A stretch of DNA of 64,000 bases from Talinum fruticosum. Its lineage: Eukaryota; Streptophyta; Magnoliopsida; Caryophyllales; Talinaceae. Below, one piece after another: positions 10,543 to 22,083 of the stretch; the stretch's first letter is position 1, and each line of letters opens with the position of its first letter. The notes below the pieces were generated by a model. The model searched no databases, had not been told where the DNA came from, and was given only the letters and a program-made list of their open reading frames with translations. The position numbers and the translations under genes were made by a program. The stretch lies in NCBI GenBank assembly GCA_021018815.1, contig JAITYX010000016.1, positions 1,370,001 through 1,434,000 on the forward strand, given 5' to 3'.

Positions 10543-11178
10543 GAAGCGTTATCGACCTTAAGATCGTCTTCCCTAATGCCCGAGGCTTTAAAGTAAGCCT
10601 CAAGTCCCCACAGAAATTGTCAATTTCCTTTGCGCTCCTGGCACCTTTGTAGTCCAGAGGCTTGGATGCGAGTCACCCTAGGGGCGGTCGCCATTTGGAG
10701 TGACTCACCGATGGCCACCACAGCCGAGCACAACTTAAGTTACGCTTTGAACTCCTCCATTTTCCTCTCCATTTGCTCCCATTGTTCATGGAGAGCGACC
10801 CTAAGTTCTCTCGATTTCTCCATCCGTAACCTCCAACGTGGCTTTAAGGTTTACCACCTCCTTGCGAAGTCCGTTGCTACCGCATTCAAGGCACCTTATA
10901 TCTCCACCTTGAGCTCCGAGTCTTCCTCCTCCGACTCGAGCTCACCTACCTACTCGGGTCGGGTGTCGACTTCTTCCCTTAAGCCGACGAGAAGGGTGTG
11001 TTGTTGAGCAACTCTTTCCTCGAGTGTTGCAACCGCCTCTCGGGACTTCTCGCGACCCTTTTGCCACTTTGTTGGCTTCCTTCAGTGAGACTCGACATTC
11101 TTCCCCAAACCTTGGCTCGATACCAACCGTCACAGGACGATAATTTACTCGAATTGGATTCCCGTGCGGCGTTAGCAA
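10543..11178 (-). pseudogene. gag, N-terminal part, of the old gypsy element
   Basis: On the minus strand below the old 5' LTR, a gag start (MATAPRVTRIQ at about 10694) and the typical block with EIDNF-like, LEAYFKASGI and REDDLKVDNAS wording can be followed with stops and frame changes down to the insertion point at 10543. Upstream (10700-11000) glutamate- and lysine-rich frames with heptad-like spacing fit the usual N-terminal coiled coil of such gags. The other half of the gene is at 2484-3077. Confidence 0.65.
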
Positions 11179-11233
11179 AGTAGACCCGAGAACCTTCTAA
11201 TGCTTACTAGTAAGCCCCGAGAATGTTTGACTT

Positions 11234-11550
11234 AGGCTTCGTAAAGCTAAGTAAGCGAGAGGACACTTTGAGAGAGAGAGAGAGAGTTTGGCGGAATACT
11301 TTGTGTATTGAACTCTTGGAATGGATGATTACAAATGAGGACCCCATGGGGGTATATGTAAATGGCCACCTTCTCAATGGACGGTGGAGATCTATTTGAT
11401 CCAATGATCAAGATTGAGTATATAAAATTCTCTATACAAATATCTACAAGTGTACATGAGTATAGAATACTCGAGAATTTGGTGGACACTTGGTAGAACC
11501 AAGGAGAGAATTGTAGAAGATTATGGGCCCTTCCGAAGCGTTCCGTGACA
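11234..11550 (-). repeat. Probable 5' LTR of the old gypsy element
   Basis: On the minus strand this segment starts TGTCACGGAACG at 11550 and ends CAAACA at 11234, followed by the leader and gag of the old element. Its length of 317 bp is short but within the plant gypsy range. The inner boundary is an estimate because no clear primer site was recognised. The matching 3' LTR is not in the window. Confidence 0.5.
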
Positions 11551-13451
11551 CCGAGGTAAAAGTCCTCAATTTGAGAATTGGTCTAGGACCCAGTGGGAAC
11601 ACGGTCTAGGTCTAGGTACCCGGTTGATTGCTTCACTATTTGAGTTTTTGCGACTTTTTTTTTTTAATTTTTTTGTAAAGTTTTTGCTTGGCAATGGTGA
11701 TGACCAACAAGCAAATGACAACATATAGCCCTTTGTTGATGCATTTTAATCAAAATCATGGTATTTCTAATCAACCCAATCAAAACTGACATATAATCCT
11801 TTCTTTCTCCAAAACATATAATCCCTTTTAATCAAAATCATGGTATTTCTCATCAACCCAAGCAATCTATTGTTAACTTGTATGGTTGGCTTGAGTGACG
11901 GTGTCAGCGCTGGCAAGCAATGAATGTGAGAGCGGACTAGAGAGAGATTGAGAAAAGTGAAAGAGCGGCGTCATGCGTGAAAAGCAAAACTGACTGAGGG
12001 AGAGAGAGGTGGGCTAGCTGAAATAATAAATTAGGGTTTCTTCAAGTTTCCTAAAAGTTTAAAATTTTTTCTAAATATAGATGGGTATACGGTAATAGGT
12101 CCAGGTCTAAATTTTCACTATCCGGTCCCAGGCATGGTTCCTACCGATCCTAAAAATTGAACTTGATCTCTAACTCAGTTCGATTGGATCCGGGTTTGGA
12201 ACCGCGGGGTTCAAACCGGATCTAAATTTAAAATTGGGTGCCCGGTTTCACTACTCGACCTTTAGATCAAAGTGTCTAACCATTTTTCTTTCAAAGGTGA
12301 TATTGAATTTGGATTCATGAAATAATGATTATGATAGAGCTTTTATTCTTTTAAATTCTTTCTATCAATAATTTAATCCTTTTACGAAGATTTTGGTTCC
12401 TCTTTTAATTTATATGTTAGATGTTTTTGTTTAATTAATCCTTGTAAGAAGTAATATTATTTTTTAGATGTGAAGGGATATGCAAAAGTTATTATCTATA
12501 GGTTCCGACCTAAGTTTTGGCCACAATTTAAAAATTTTACTAATTCAACTAATGCATTCATAAAAAAATAATATACTTTGTTCACTAATGGTAGGACGAA
12601 CTTTAGTGCACAATGACATTTCTCAAAGATTTACACCATGTGTATGTATTAAAAGGTTGTAACTTATCATATTAACCATAACTTCTCATTTTATTTTAAC
12701 CACTCGTATTTTAATTGAATTTTATTTATTTTCATAAACGTTAAGTTTTTTATTAGAACTCTTTGGACCAGGAATCAACAAAATAAGAAATATAAGTTGT
12801 CTCTTCATATACAACCAAGATGGTACATTATATGGTGTTGTAATTACAAGCTAACATGAGTACGACTGTCCAAAATTGCCAAATGGGGCAAAGTCATGTG
12901 TGCATAGACCTAATTGAGCATTGCAAGGTTTGACAGCAAATTCCTCAAAAGTGGAATCGAAGTGTTTCTAGGCTTCACTATCACAAGGATGTCTCATAAA
13001 ATCACATGGATTTTCATAATGCCACCTCATTTGATGTGCTACACCATTAGTTGCATACTCAACCAACGGGAAAGTATATTAGCACTTTCTTTGCAATGTG
13101 TTTACTTCTTGATATCTTCTTCTCACATATATCGACCCAACCATGATCATATCTATCCAAATCAATTTTATCTTTCCAAAATAACATACACCCGTTAGGA
13201 TAAATATCAAAAAATCTAAAGCTAATTTTCAATTTATTTATTTCAAACAAATTACATCAAGTTGCAATTTTATTGTAAAACATTATTCTTGATCTAATAA
13301 GACTTTATCGTTTTAATTTAGTTTTTTCTAATTTATGTTTAATTTATTTTTAAAATTATTTTTAATAAATTATATTGAATTATTTTTTCTAATTCATTGA
13401 AATTTGAGCTTTATCATAAGCATTATTTGACTAAAAACTATGTTCATTCAT
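11551..13451. other. AT-rich spacer with a possible decayed hAT-like element
   Basis: No gene was recognised. Two segments rich in GGTCTAGG/GGTACCCGGTT-type wording (about 11575-11630 and 12085-12260) flank a GA-rich middle. This resembles non-autonomous hAT-type elements with GC-rich repeated subterminal motifs, but no clean terminal repeat or target duplication was found. The remaining part is simple AT-rich DNA. Confidence 0.3.
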
Positions 13452-13454
13452 TTA

Positions 13455-13845
13455 GGGTGTGTTTGTTTCGAGTGGAAAATATTCTCTCGAAAAATTATCA
13501 TTTTATTTTCCGGTGTTTGGTAGCATAAGTGATGGATAAATATTTTTGGGGAAAATTATTTTCCTCAAAAGGAAAATAAATTTCCTTTTATGAGGAAGGA
13601 AATTAATTTTCCTCTACCTCAATCAAGGGAAAATAAAGTCTTATTAATGGAAGTTCAAGTTCTAAACTTCTCTTACTATTCCACTTTCAGTTTCTTTTTT
13701 CAAGTTTTGTCCTTATCTTTTCCTGTTTTTTTTGTAAAGTTCATAAATGAAAAGTTTTTTTACAGTATTTGTTTATTTTTTATTATTTTATACATGGAAA
13801 AGTTTGATCATAGGAAGATGTACAAACTTATCAAATTTAGGTGCT

Positions 13846-13927
<82 letters not shown>

Positions 13928-14123
13928 AGTTTTGAAGTTAAATTAGTTATTTACCTTTTCTTTTTATATTTATGGGGGTTTTATGGTTGGTTTTTACATT
14001 TAAGTAGTTATTTTAGAAAATTATTTTTCTTCTACCAAACAAAGGATAATGTGGGTGGAAAATGGTTTTCCTTGGAAATTCATTTTTCCATGAAAAATAT
14101 TTTCCCCTCAACCAAACACACCC
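13455..14123. mobile_element. Tourist-like (PIF/Harbinger) MITE with TTA target duplication
   Basis: The left end is GGGTGTGTTTGTTTCGAG and the reverse complement of the right end is GGGTGTGTTTGGTTGAGG; both continue with GGAAAATATT. Both ends are flanked by TTA (13452-13454 and 14124-14126), the hallmark of PIF/Harbinger-type insertions. The subterminal arms are further complementary (GGAAAATTATTTTCC-type wording). A long (TA)n run at 13849-13925 lies in the middle. No transposase was seen, so it depends on a source elsewhere. Confidence 0.8.
13849..13925. repeat. (TA)n microsatellite inside the Tourist-like element
   Basis: About 38 TA units in a row. The three open frames that cross it translate to repeated Ile-Tyr and are artefacts of the repeat. 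Confidence 0.95.
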
Positions 14124-14126
14124 TTA

Positions 14127-15043
14127 GTTTAATAAATTACCTAATATAAAAATTCCCTAAATTTCATATTAAATTTTTATTAGATATGATGATTAATAAA
14201 TTTAATCTAATAGGCTTAGTTTTCCTAATATATACCCTTTTAATTGATAAAATCAAAGGTAAAGGTCAATTTCTTAAAATTTGGTGATCAACATTATTTT
14301 ATACAAACATGAGTAGGATAAAATTAATATAAAAAATTGAAGTTTAAAGAAATTAAAGCGAAAGAACTCGAGGGAGGTATATATGAATATTCTATTATTT
14401 GGAGGTTTGAAAAAGAAATTAAAATAATAATTTAAGAATCTTTTGATAATATGGATAAAAAAATAAAAATATAATATTTTATGAGATTGATATGTGATAA
14501 TAGCAGAAGAGAGTTGGTTTAAATATCTTCTACAATTGGAAAAAAGAATGGAAGTTGATTATTTTTTAGAGTAAAACATCTCTATTGATATTTGGCTAAC
14601 TTAGAAGTTATAAGGATAGTCAAGGGCCAAGGCACTTTATTTTATCAATCTCATTTAATATTCCCCAATATTATATATTAGAAAAATAAAAAATGTTATA
14701 CGATTATACCCTTACTATGTAAGGATATTAATTAATTTTTTAATAATTTAATTATTTTTTAATATAATTATTTTTAATTATTTTATAACAATAAAAATTA
14801 ACTATAAGTTTAAAAAATAGTTATTTTTTAATTAAAAATAATAAATTGATATATTAGATTATATAATTTATTATAAATAGTAAATAGATATATCTCTTTA
14901 TTATATTTAATGTTAATGTGCATAATTCCAACATTAAATTGAATTAAAATTGCATTGAATCTACCTACTTGGCATCCTACGTGTCGCTCATACATTGGTT
15001 CAACTCAACTTGTAATATATATATATATATATAATTGTGGCCC
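14127..15043. other. AT-rich spacer, nothing recognised
   Basis: Strongly AT-rich sequence with no open frame of note, no terminal repeats and no gene signal. A short (TA)n run lies at 15016-15033. Confidence 0.6.
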
Positions 15044-15046
15044 TTA

Positions 15047-15522
15047 GGGCATGTTTGGTTAGATGTAATGAAAGTGATAATGTAATCAAATTGGTAATGA
15101 TGATTACATTATCATATTTGGTTACAACTTTATAATGCAATCAAAATTGCATTATAATCATATTTACCTCTACCTATTCAATTACAATTATTTAGACATT
15201 TACTAAACAATTATCATTACATCCATCCTTATGATCAAATTTTAATACATTTTTAATAATTCTCCCTTTATCTCCCTTTCTCTCTTTATTCGATATCCTT
15301 TTTCTCTCTCTTCCTTGGCAAGCAAAAAGTCATCTATCCGAAAAGAAACTTAATTTTCTTTCTTCTATTATTTTAATATATAATATGATTGGTTGGTCAT
15401 TAAAAGAAAAATTCAACTTTAATATTTTGGATTCAAAATTTAACTTTTCAATTAAAAAGATAAAAGAAGCTTAAATTAAAATTTTTAGATTAAAGTTTTT
15501 TACTTGTTAACATTTATTTTAA
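15047..15522. mobile_element. Truncated copy of the TTA-flanked element, inverted to 23129-24223
   Basis: It starts after TTA (15044-15046) with GGGCATGTTTGGTTAGATG, then GTAATG. It is the inverted counterpart of the right half of the element at 23129-24223: matching wording includes TTGGTTACAACTTT, GCAATCAAAATT, the passage with CTTGGCAAGCAAAAA, and the AT-rich stretch up to 15520. The copy stops where a Helitron end begins at 15523, so the other half has been displaced or lost. Confidence 0.7.
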
Positions 15523-16145
15523 CTAGTTCGAACTCTGTGCTATGCACGAGTAATGTTGTACAATGCATAACTTAAGAAATTATTGAATTGCGCAGTGATG
15601 TTGTACTTGTGAGTTTCTTTTTCTCGATCATTTGATTTTATTGAATTATTTCACTTTTAACAACATTCTTCCACATGTTATCCCCTTATAACAAAAACGC
15701 TTTCGTGACACATAAAAATCATTAGACCCGGCGCATATTCATCTTCCAATCATTCTAAATTTCAAAAGAATAAATAAATAATCTAAAATAATAAATAAAA
15801 AAATGTTAAAAAATATCATCAGGGTTTTAAGATTGCACACGTGATTTGGAATATTAAGAAGTCGAGACCTCTCTAAGAATCAAACAATTTAAATAATCCT
15901 AACTCATACAGTTATAGAAATAGTGTGACAATATGTTTGGGTATCAAAAGGTAAATATTAGTAGGAAAAGGAATAATATATGATTGGTAGATATTGAGTT
16001 AGATGACCTATAGATGACAATAAATATCATTATGTCACAAATTAATATTACAATACAAAGTACATCAAATCAATAAAAGAATATCAAACTTATAACTCAT
16101 AACTCTTTACAAAGTCAATACTAATTTAACTTAATAGATGCCTAG
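15523..16145 (-). mobile_element. Helitron 3' end, minus strand
   Basis: On the minus strand the segment ends with a small hairpin (CTCGTGC-ATA-GCACAGAG) and CTAG followed by T, the Helitron 3' signature. The sequence from 15530 to about 16145 matches 20445-21090 in opposite orientation (shared wording includes CTCACAAGTACAAC and ACTCATAACTC and its complement). No Rep/helicase frame was found, so it is a non-autonomous copy. Its 5' end was not located. Confidence 0.65.
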
Positions 16146-16600
16146 ATAATGTTTTAGGTTACTTTTATATTTTTTTCAGATTTTTGATTTAATTTATTAT
16201 ATAATTTTGTATATTTGTTATTTATTAATTTTCTACTTAGTTTTGTTTTTATTTTCTATTTTATATTTTTATGAATTAATTAGGATGATTAATTATTATT
16301 TAATTTTTATATTGATATTAGATAATTTTATAATATACAAATGATTTGATAATTTTTCAGACTTATTTACTAATTTAGTTAAAGCATTTTTTATTTAATA
16401 AATTTATAAATTTAGTTTCTTCATTTTGATTTTGAGGTTTTTAGGCTATTAGGTCCATAAAATATTTTTAATATTTTGGTAATTTAATTATTTATTTTTG
16501 TATTTATTTAGTACATTTTATTATTTGTTTAACTTTTTGTTTAAGATTATGTTTTTATTTTATTATTTTTAATTTTGTTTAATTTTTCTGAAAAATTATA

Positions 16601-16646
<46 letters not shown>

Positions 16647-16805
16647 ATATTTATTTTGACATGGAGTAAAAAAGAGTCCATATATGAGTGGAAACCTATT
16701 TTTTTCAATGATAAATTATTATTTTTTTATTAGACGAAACTCCTAAATTCACTTTTAAATCGCCATGTAATCTTTTTGAAAAGATTAGCATTATATAGTG
16801 TATAG

Positions 16806-16853
<48 letters not shown>

Positions 16854-17276
16854 TTAAAATACATGTATGAAAGTAATAAAAGTTCTACAGTAGACACACA
16901 AACATATACTCTCAACAAGAATAAAAATAATCTAAAATAAAGTATCTATAGGTAGTATATATTTTTCAAAAAGATATTTTTGACTATGAAATATAACTAG
17001 GTATAATATTTTAGTACATCAAAATTTCAAGTTTGATTTTGAAATAAGAAATTAAGAGCTGATGTTTCAGTCTCACAGACCACTTATTTTTCAAGTAAAA
17101 TGAAAAAATTTAATAATATTTTCAAAGTACTATATATTAATTTTATCCTGGAGCAAAGCCGCCGGAAAAGTAAAGAAAGTAATGAGATGTGGTGGTTTTA
17201 GGGTGGCATAGTGGATGAGGAAGTAATTAGAGTTTTTATTTGGCAAATTAATGTAAGCCAGTCATTTTAATCCAAT

Positions 17277-17364
<88 letters not shown>

Positions 17365-18851
17365 CTAGGGATTGTATCAAATGAGAGGAGGGGATATAGT
17401 GAGAGTAAGATGATTAAATCTCAACCATTTATTTCAAATCTAAGGGTTAAGATTAAAACAAAGTTATTTTCTATCATTTGTGGGTGCAAGATATAAATTT
17501 TTAATTTGTGGTTCAAAATATCCTAAATTATATGCATTTGGGGTAGGGTTTTCATAAATTCTGATGGCTTTACCATTAGAAAAGTGAAGAAAGTAATGAG
17601 GTCTGTTGGTTTTAGGGTGACATAGTCAATAAAGAAGTAATTAGCATTTTTTATTTAGTAGATTAATCTTATTCACTCATTTTAATCCAATGGTCCATAT
17701 TAAATCAAGGAATTACAAAACATTGGTAATACTACATTGTTGAACGTGACTCCCATACAACCAAAAATACATGCTAAAAAGAATCTGGGCCAGTTGTTCT
17801 TGTCAGCAAGCTCGCTATCTCTGCTTTCTTTAATTTTCATTGATCGGCATTTTTAATTCCCTCGTTTATACTGCATTTTGTACTTAGTTATTTCTGCCTA
17901 TAGTTAATTAATGTCTTAATCATTCTATATAATCTATAATCTATAATCTATGTTATGTTATATATAAAGGAAAGAGGGTTAAAGTGCTGTATAAATTTTA
18001 CAGGACAGATTTACCCTTGCTCTCTCTCTGCACCCACGCTCCAATTCTCCCTCTCCTCTCTCCCCCTGCAGTTACCTACTGCTATATACCCACGGTCAAA
18101 TTCTCTCGCTGTCTCTCTCCAATTATCTATCCATAAGTTTAGGAGCATTTTTTTTAATCAATAGGAGCATTTTTATTGTTAACTATTTTTTTATCTAATA
18201 TAATTATAAAGATACATAAAAAATTGTATTCCTTAATTAAAATAAATAAAGTCTAAATTATAAAATTTGGATCTTGAATAAATAAATAAATATTACTTAA
18301 TATAAACAATAATTATAACATATAGAATTTGAATAATTTATTCCCTTTATATATCTATCTATATATCTATATTATATATAAAGTCAAGACTCCCTACGGG
18401 TGTATAACTTTTACTTTCGCCTTTTGCCTTTCATATAACTTATATTACAAGGATAAAATAGTCACAAATTATTGGATCATATAACTTATTTGATATACTC
18501 TCTCCATTATTCAATGAATTAGATTATTTAATATATACAAAAATACCACATAAAAATTTTGTGTGTCAACACATCTCAGTTATAATATTACTTTAGTTAA
18601 TTACTTTTGCTTTCTTACATCTTATGTTTTTTTTTCTTTCTATAGTATACGATATGTATTTTTCTTAAAATTAAAAGTTATTTAGTTGTAGTTAATTGGG
18701 TAATGTAATGAAAATTTTAATCTTTACCTTTTTCTCATTTGATCATAGAATTCGGATATCATATAGAAGGTTTACGTTTAACATCCAATTTGGATCATTT
18801 AGATTTATTGAATCAAAGTATTTGACATATAAAAGAGAAAAACTCATTCAA

Positions 18852-18897
<46 letters not shown>

Positions 18898-18899
18898 TA
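16146..18899. other. AT-rich region with microsatellites and a direct repeat, no gene
   Basis: Nothing coding was recognised. (TTA)n runs lie at 16600-16645, 16807-16853 and 18853-18897, and a long (AT)n at 17280-17362. A segment of about 100 bp at 17168-17280 is repeated at 17580-17700 (both with GTAATGAG, GGTTTTAGGGTG, GAAGTAATTAG and ATTTTAATCCAATG). Several short pieces reading TATATATAAAGG..AAGA near 17955 and 18370 look like Helitron 5' starts. Confidence 0.5.
17280..17362. repeat. (AT)n microsatellite
   Basis: About 41 AT units. The open frame crossing it is a repeat artefact. Confidence 0.95.
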
Positions 18900-20444
18900 C
18901 TAGCTTGAATTTACACGTAACGTGTGAAATAATTGTAGTTATAAAAAAATAGACGATAATATAATCTTGCATAATTAATAGTGATAAAACACATTAAATA
19001 TAAATAAAAATATAGTAATTTAAAATTAATTCTTTTAAAATTATTTTTAATTACACATAATGTATACGAATAAAAAGTAACGAAATAGAACTAATGCATT
19101 ATAAAGTAATTACAATGCATTAGTAATGCCCACATATAAGTGGCTTGGAAATTAACAATATATATATATATATATATAAAGGGAAAAATAATGTGCTATA
19201 TAAATTTTAATTTATCATATTTACTCCTTATTTAACTTAAATTTTAAGGATAAAATTATTATTATATTATTATTTAATATAATTAATCCCTCTCTCTGCA
19301 ATTACCCTCCCTTCCCCCTTTCTCTTCGGTTACCTCCCCCTTCACCCTCTATCTGCAATTTCCCCTCTATCTGCCTCTCTCCTTCTCTCTCCAATTACCC
19401 TCCTCTCTCTCTCTCTCCATACCCAAGTCCCATTAATTTTTTTTTCAAATTTATTAACTATTTTTAATATAACATAATTATATAAAGAAATTATAAATTA
19501 ATATAACAAAAATATAACAACTACATATATACTTGATATTAATAATTAAAAATGGCTACAAGATAGAAAGTTATGATTCAAATATGTTGTAAAATAAAAT
19601 GTAATGAATAAAAAGTTAGGAATTATACTTGCTTTAGTTCGTAATATGTGGACTTTAAGTTCGTAACTTATGTTATGTTTAAAGGATTGCAAACATAATA
19701 TGCCAACTTCTATTAAGCCCATAGGACTTCGAATAAATTAATTTTTCTCAAAATTTTTGCACAACGTACGGATCATTTTTTTGTTATAAATACAGTTTAT
19801 TTTACTTTCTTCCTAATATGTCTATCTCGTGACTTATTATTGACAAACATATTTAAATCATATCTTTTTACTATTGTAAGTTTTCTAAATTATTAAAAGA
19901 TGAGTATTTGTCTTCAAACCTTCCCGCCATCTTGAAATAGAACTTCATGTTACTCTTATTATGTTAATTAATTGAGAGGAAGAGTTATGTCTCGAGTGAA
20001 GCAATTGGTTGTTAATCGAGTAAAATATGTATTTATAAAATCTCAATTGTATCAGTATTTTTGCCTTATTGATTCACTACTAAAATCGCGATCAATTTTC
20101 AATATAAGTACGAAATACGGATGATTTTATTACCCTACGCTGCAAATTGACCTATCATACCCTTTACTATGATACAAATTACCTATTATTGTTAAATATA
20201 TTTGGATCACTTCCATCATTATAATATTTTTCACTATTAATCTCAAACTAAGTAGTTATTATATGTTTAATTATCTTTGTGTGTAAAGGTGTAAAGGTAG
20301 GTAAGAATAGATAAATCATTATATTCACCTTATAATTTTAAAAAAATAAAATCCCATTATGGGTATATGTATACTTTTTAAGAGTTTGTGTAATATTTAA
20401 GCCAATGATGTTTTACTAGGTTGGTTGCATATAAATATTTATTT
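18900..20444 (-). mobile_element. Helitron-like 3' end on the minus strand and AT-rich body
   Basis: On the minus strand, a short hairpin ACACG-TTA-CGTGT (18913-18925) lies ten bases before CTAG (18900-18903) followed by T, which fits a Helitron 3' end. A candidate 5' start (TATATATAAAGGG near 19165) lies about 270 bp away, and the extent is not certain. The remainder to 20444 is AT-rich with no gene seen, including CT-rich segments at 19285-19430. Confidence 0.4.
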
Positions 20445-21090
20445 AGGCATCAATTAAGTTAAATTAGTATTGACTTTGTAGAGAGTTATGAGTTATAAGT
20501 TTGATATTCTATATTGATTTGATGTACTTTGTGTTGTAATATTAATTTGTGACATAATGATATCTATTGTCATCTATAGGTCATCTAACTCAATATCTCG
20601 CCAATCATATATTGTTCCTTTTCCTATTAATATTTACCTTTTGATACCCAAACATATTGTCACACTATTTCTATAATTGTATGAGTTAGGATTATTTAAA
20701 TTATTTGACTCTTAGAGAGGTATGACTTCTTAATATTCCAAATCACGAGTATAATTTAAAACCTTAATGATATTTTTTAACATTCTTTTTTATTTATTAT
20801 TTTAGATTATTTATTTATTCTTTTGAAATTTAGAATGATTGGAAGATGAATGTGTGTTAGACTCTAATAATTTTTATATGTTGGGTTCTGATAATTTTGA
20901 TGAGTCACGAAAGCGTTTTCGTTATGAGGAGATAACATGTAGAAGAATGTTGTTGAAAGTGAAACCGTTCAATAAAATCAAATGATCGAGAAAAAGAAAC
21001 TCACAAGTACAACATCGCTTTGTAATTCAATAATTTCTTAAGTTATACATTGTATAACATTAATCCGTACATAACACGGGTCCATACTAG
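20445..21090 (+). mobile_element. Helitron 3' end, plus strand, inverted partner of 15523-16145
   Basis: The segment ends with a hairpin-like CCGTACATAACACGG, then GTCCATACTAG (CTAG at 21087-21090) followed by T. Upstream it matches the copy at 15523-16145 in the opposite orientation over roughly 600 bp. No Rep/helicase was found. The 5' end was not located. Confidence 0.65.
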
Positions 21091-22044
21091 TAATTATAAT
21101 TATAAACACACATGAAGAATTTATTTTTTTTAATATAAACTACCCTTGATAATAGGAAAATTAAATACAAAAAGTCTAAATTTAAAGTTTGAACCTTAGA
21201 TAAATAAATAAATATTATTGATATAAATTACCCTTATAATATATAAAATTTAGATAATTTATTCGTTTATCTATCTATCTATCTATCTATCTATATATCT
21301 ATATTGTATATAAGGCAAAGACTTCTCTATTGTTGTGTAACTTTTGCCTTTATTTTTAACCCTTAATATAACTTATATCTTAAAGATAAAATAGTAACAA
21401 ATTATTAGATCATTAAACTTATGTATGTTATATATAAAGGTAAGACCTTTTATTACTGTATAGATTTTAATTTGTCAATTATACCCTTATTTTGTATAAA
21501 TTTATACGAATTAGTTACTCATACATCAAAATAATTATTTCCAAAAAAATTAAACAAAAAATTTAATTAAAAAACCACTCACGTGTAACATTTTCAGAGC
21601 ACATGTATATATGATTCAATTTAACTATGAGTTAATGAAATGACTGGTTTATTTATTTATTTATTTTATAGTTTACTAATTGTGTATAATTTCTCTCTAA
21701 CTCTCCTTTGAATTTGTTGAAGATTTATGCCAATAGACCAGCATGAAGATTATGATGATATGCATGGAGAATTTGATTACTTTCAAGGTAAGTGTAATAT
21801 CTATTGTTAAAAATTCAATACATTTTGACCTAAATTTTCACATATGATCCATGCATGCTAATATAATGTACTATTTACTAATGTCCGTCAGTTTTTTTAA
21901 AAAAATATGAACATGAATACTGTAGAGTCCGCCAGTTCTTTTTAACCATTTTAATTTACACAAATAAAATATTCTTATCTAATGAAATGAAAAAGTAATA
22001 AAAATCGGATTGTAATTGATCCTCCTCACCCCTATCTCTCTCCC

Positions 22045-22083
<39 letters not shown>

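Larger units (their letters stand above)
720..11550 (-). mobile_element. Old Ty3/gypsy retrotransposon, minus strand, nested and truncated
   Basis: From high to low coordinates the minus strand carries an LTR (11234-11550), gag, a protease region, reverse transcriptase and RNase H, which is the Ty3/gypsy order. The gag gene is split between 10543-11178 and 2484-3077 by a later element at 3078-10542. Integrase and 3' LTR are missing because another LTR begins at 719. Every domain carries frameshifts, stops or motif changes, so the element is dead. The RT and RNase H wording resembles plant chromovirus-type elements, but the clade cannot be fixed without integrase. Confidence 0.8.

Noticed and set aside
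10942..11178. Open minus-strand frame of 78 codons as a separate gene
   Set aside because: It is the leader/gag start of the old gypsy element in one of its decayed frames.
13590..14149. Open frames of 62-112 codons with long Ile-Tyr repeats
   Set aside because: They only translate the (TA)n run of the MITE; no family match and no support.
17275..17496. Open frame of 73 codons across (AT)n
   Set aside because: Repeat artefact.
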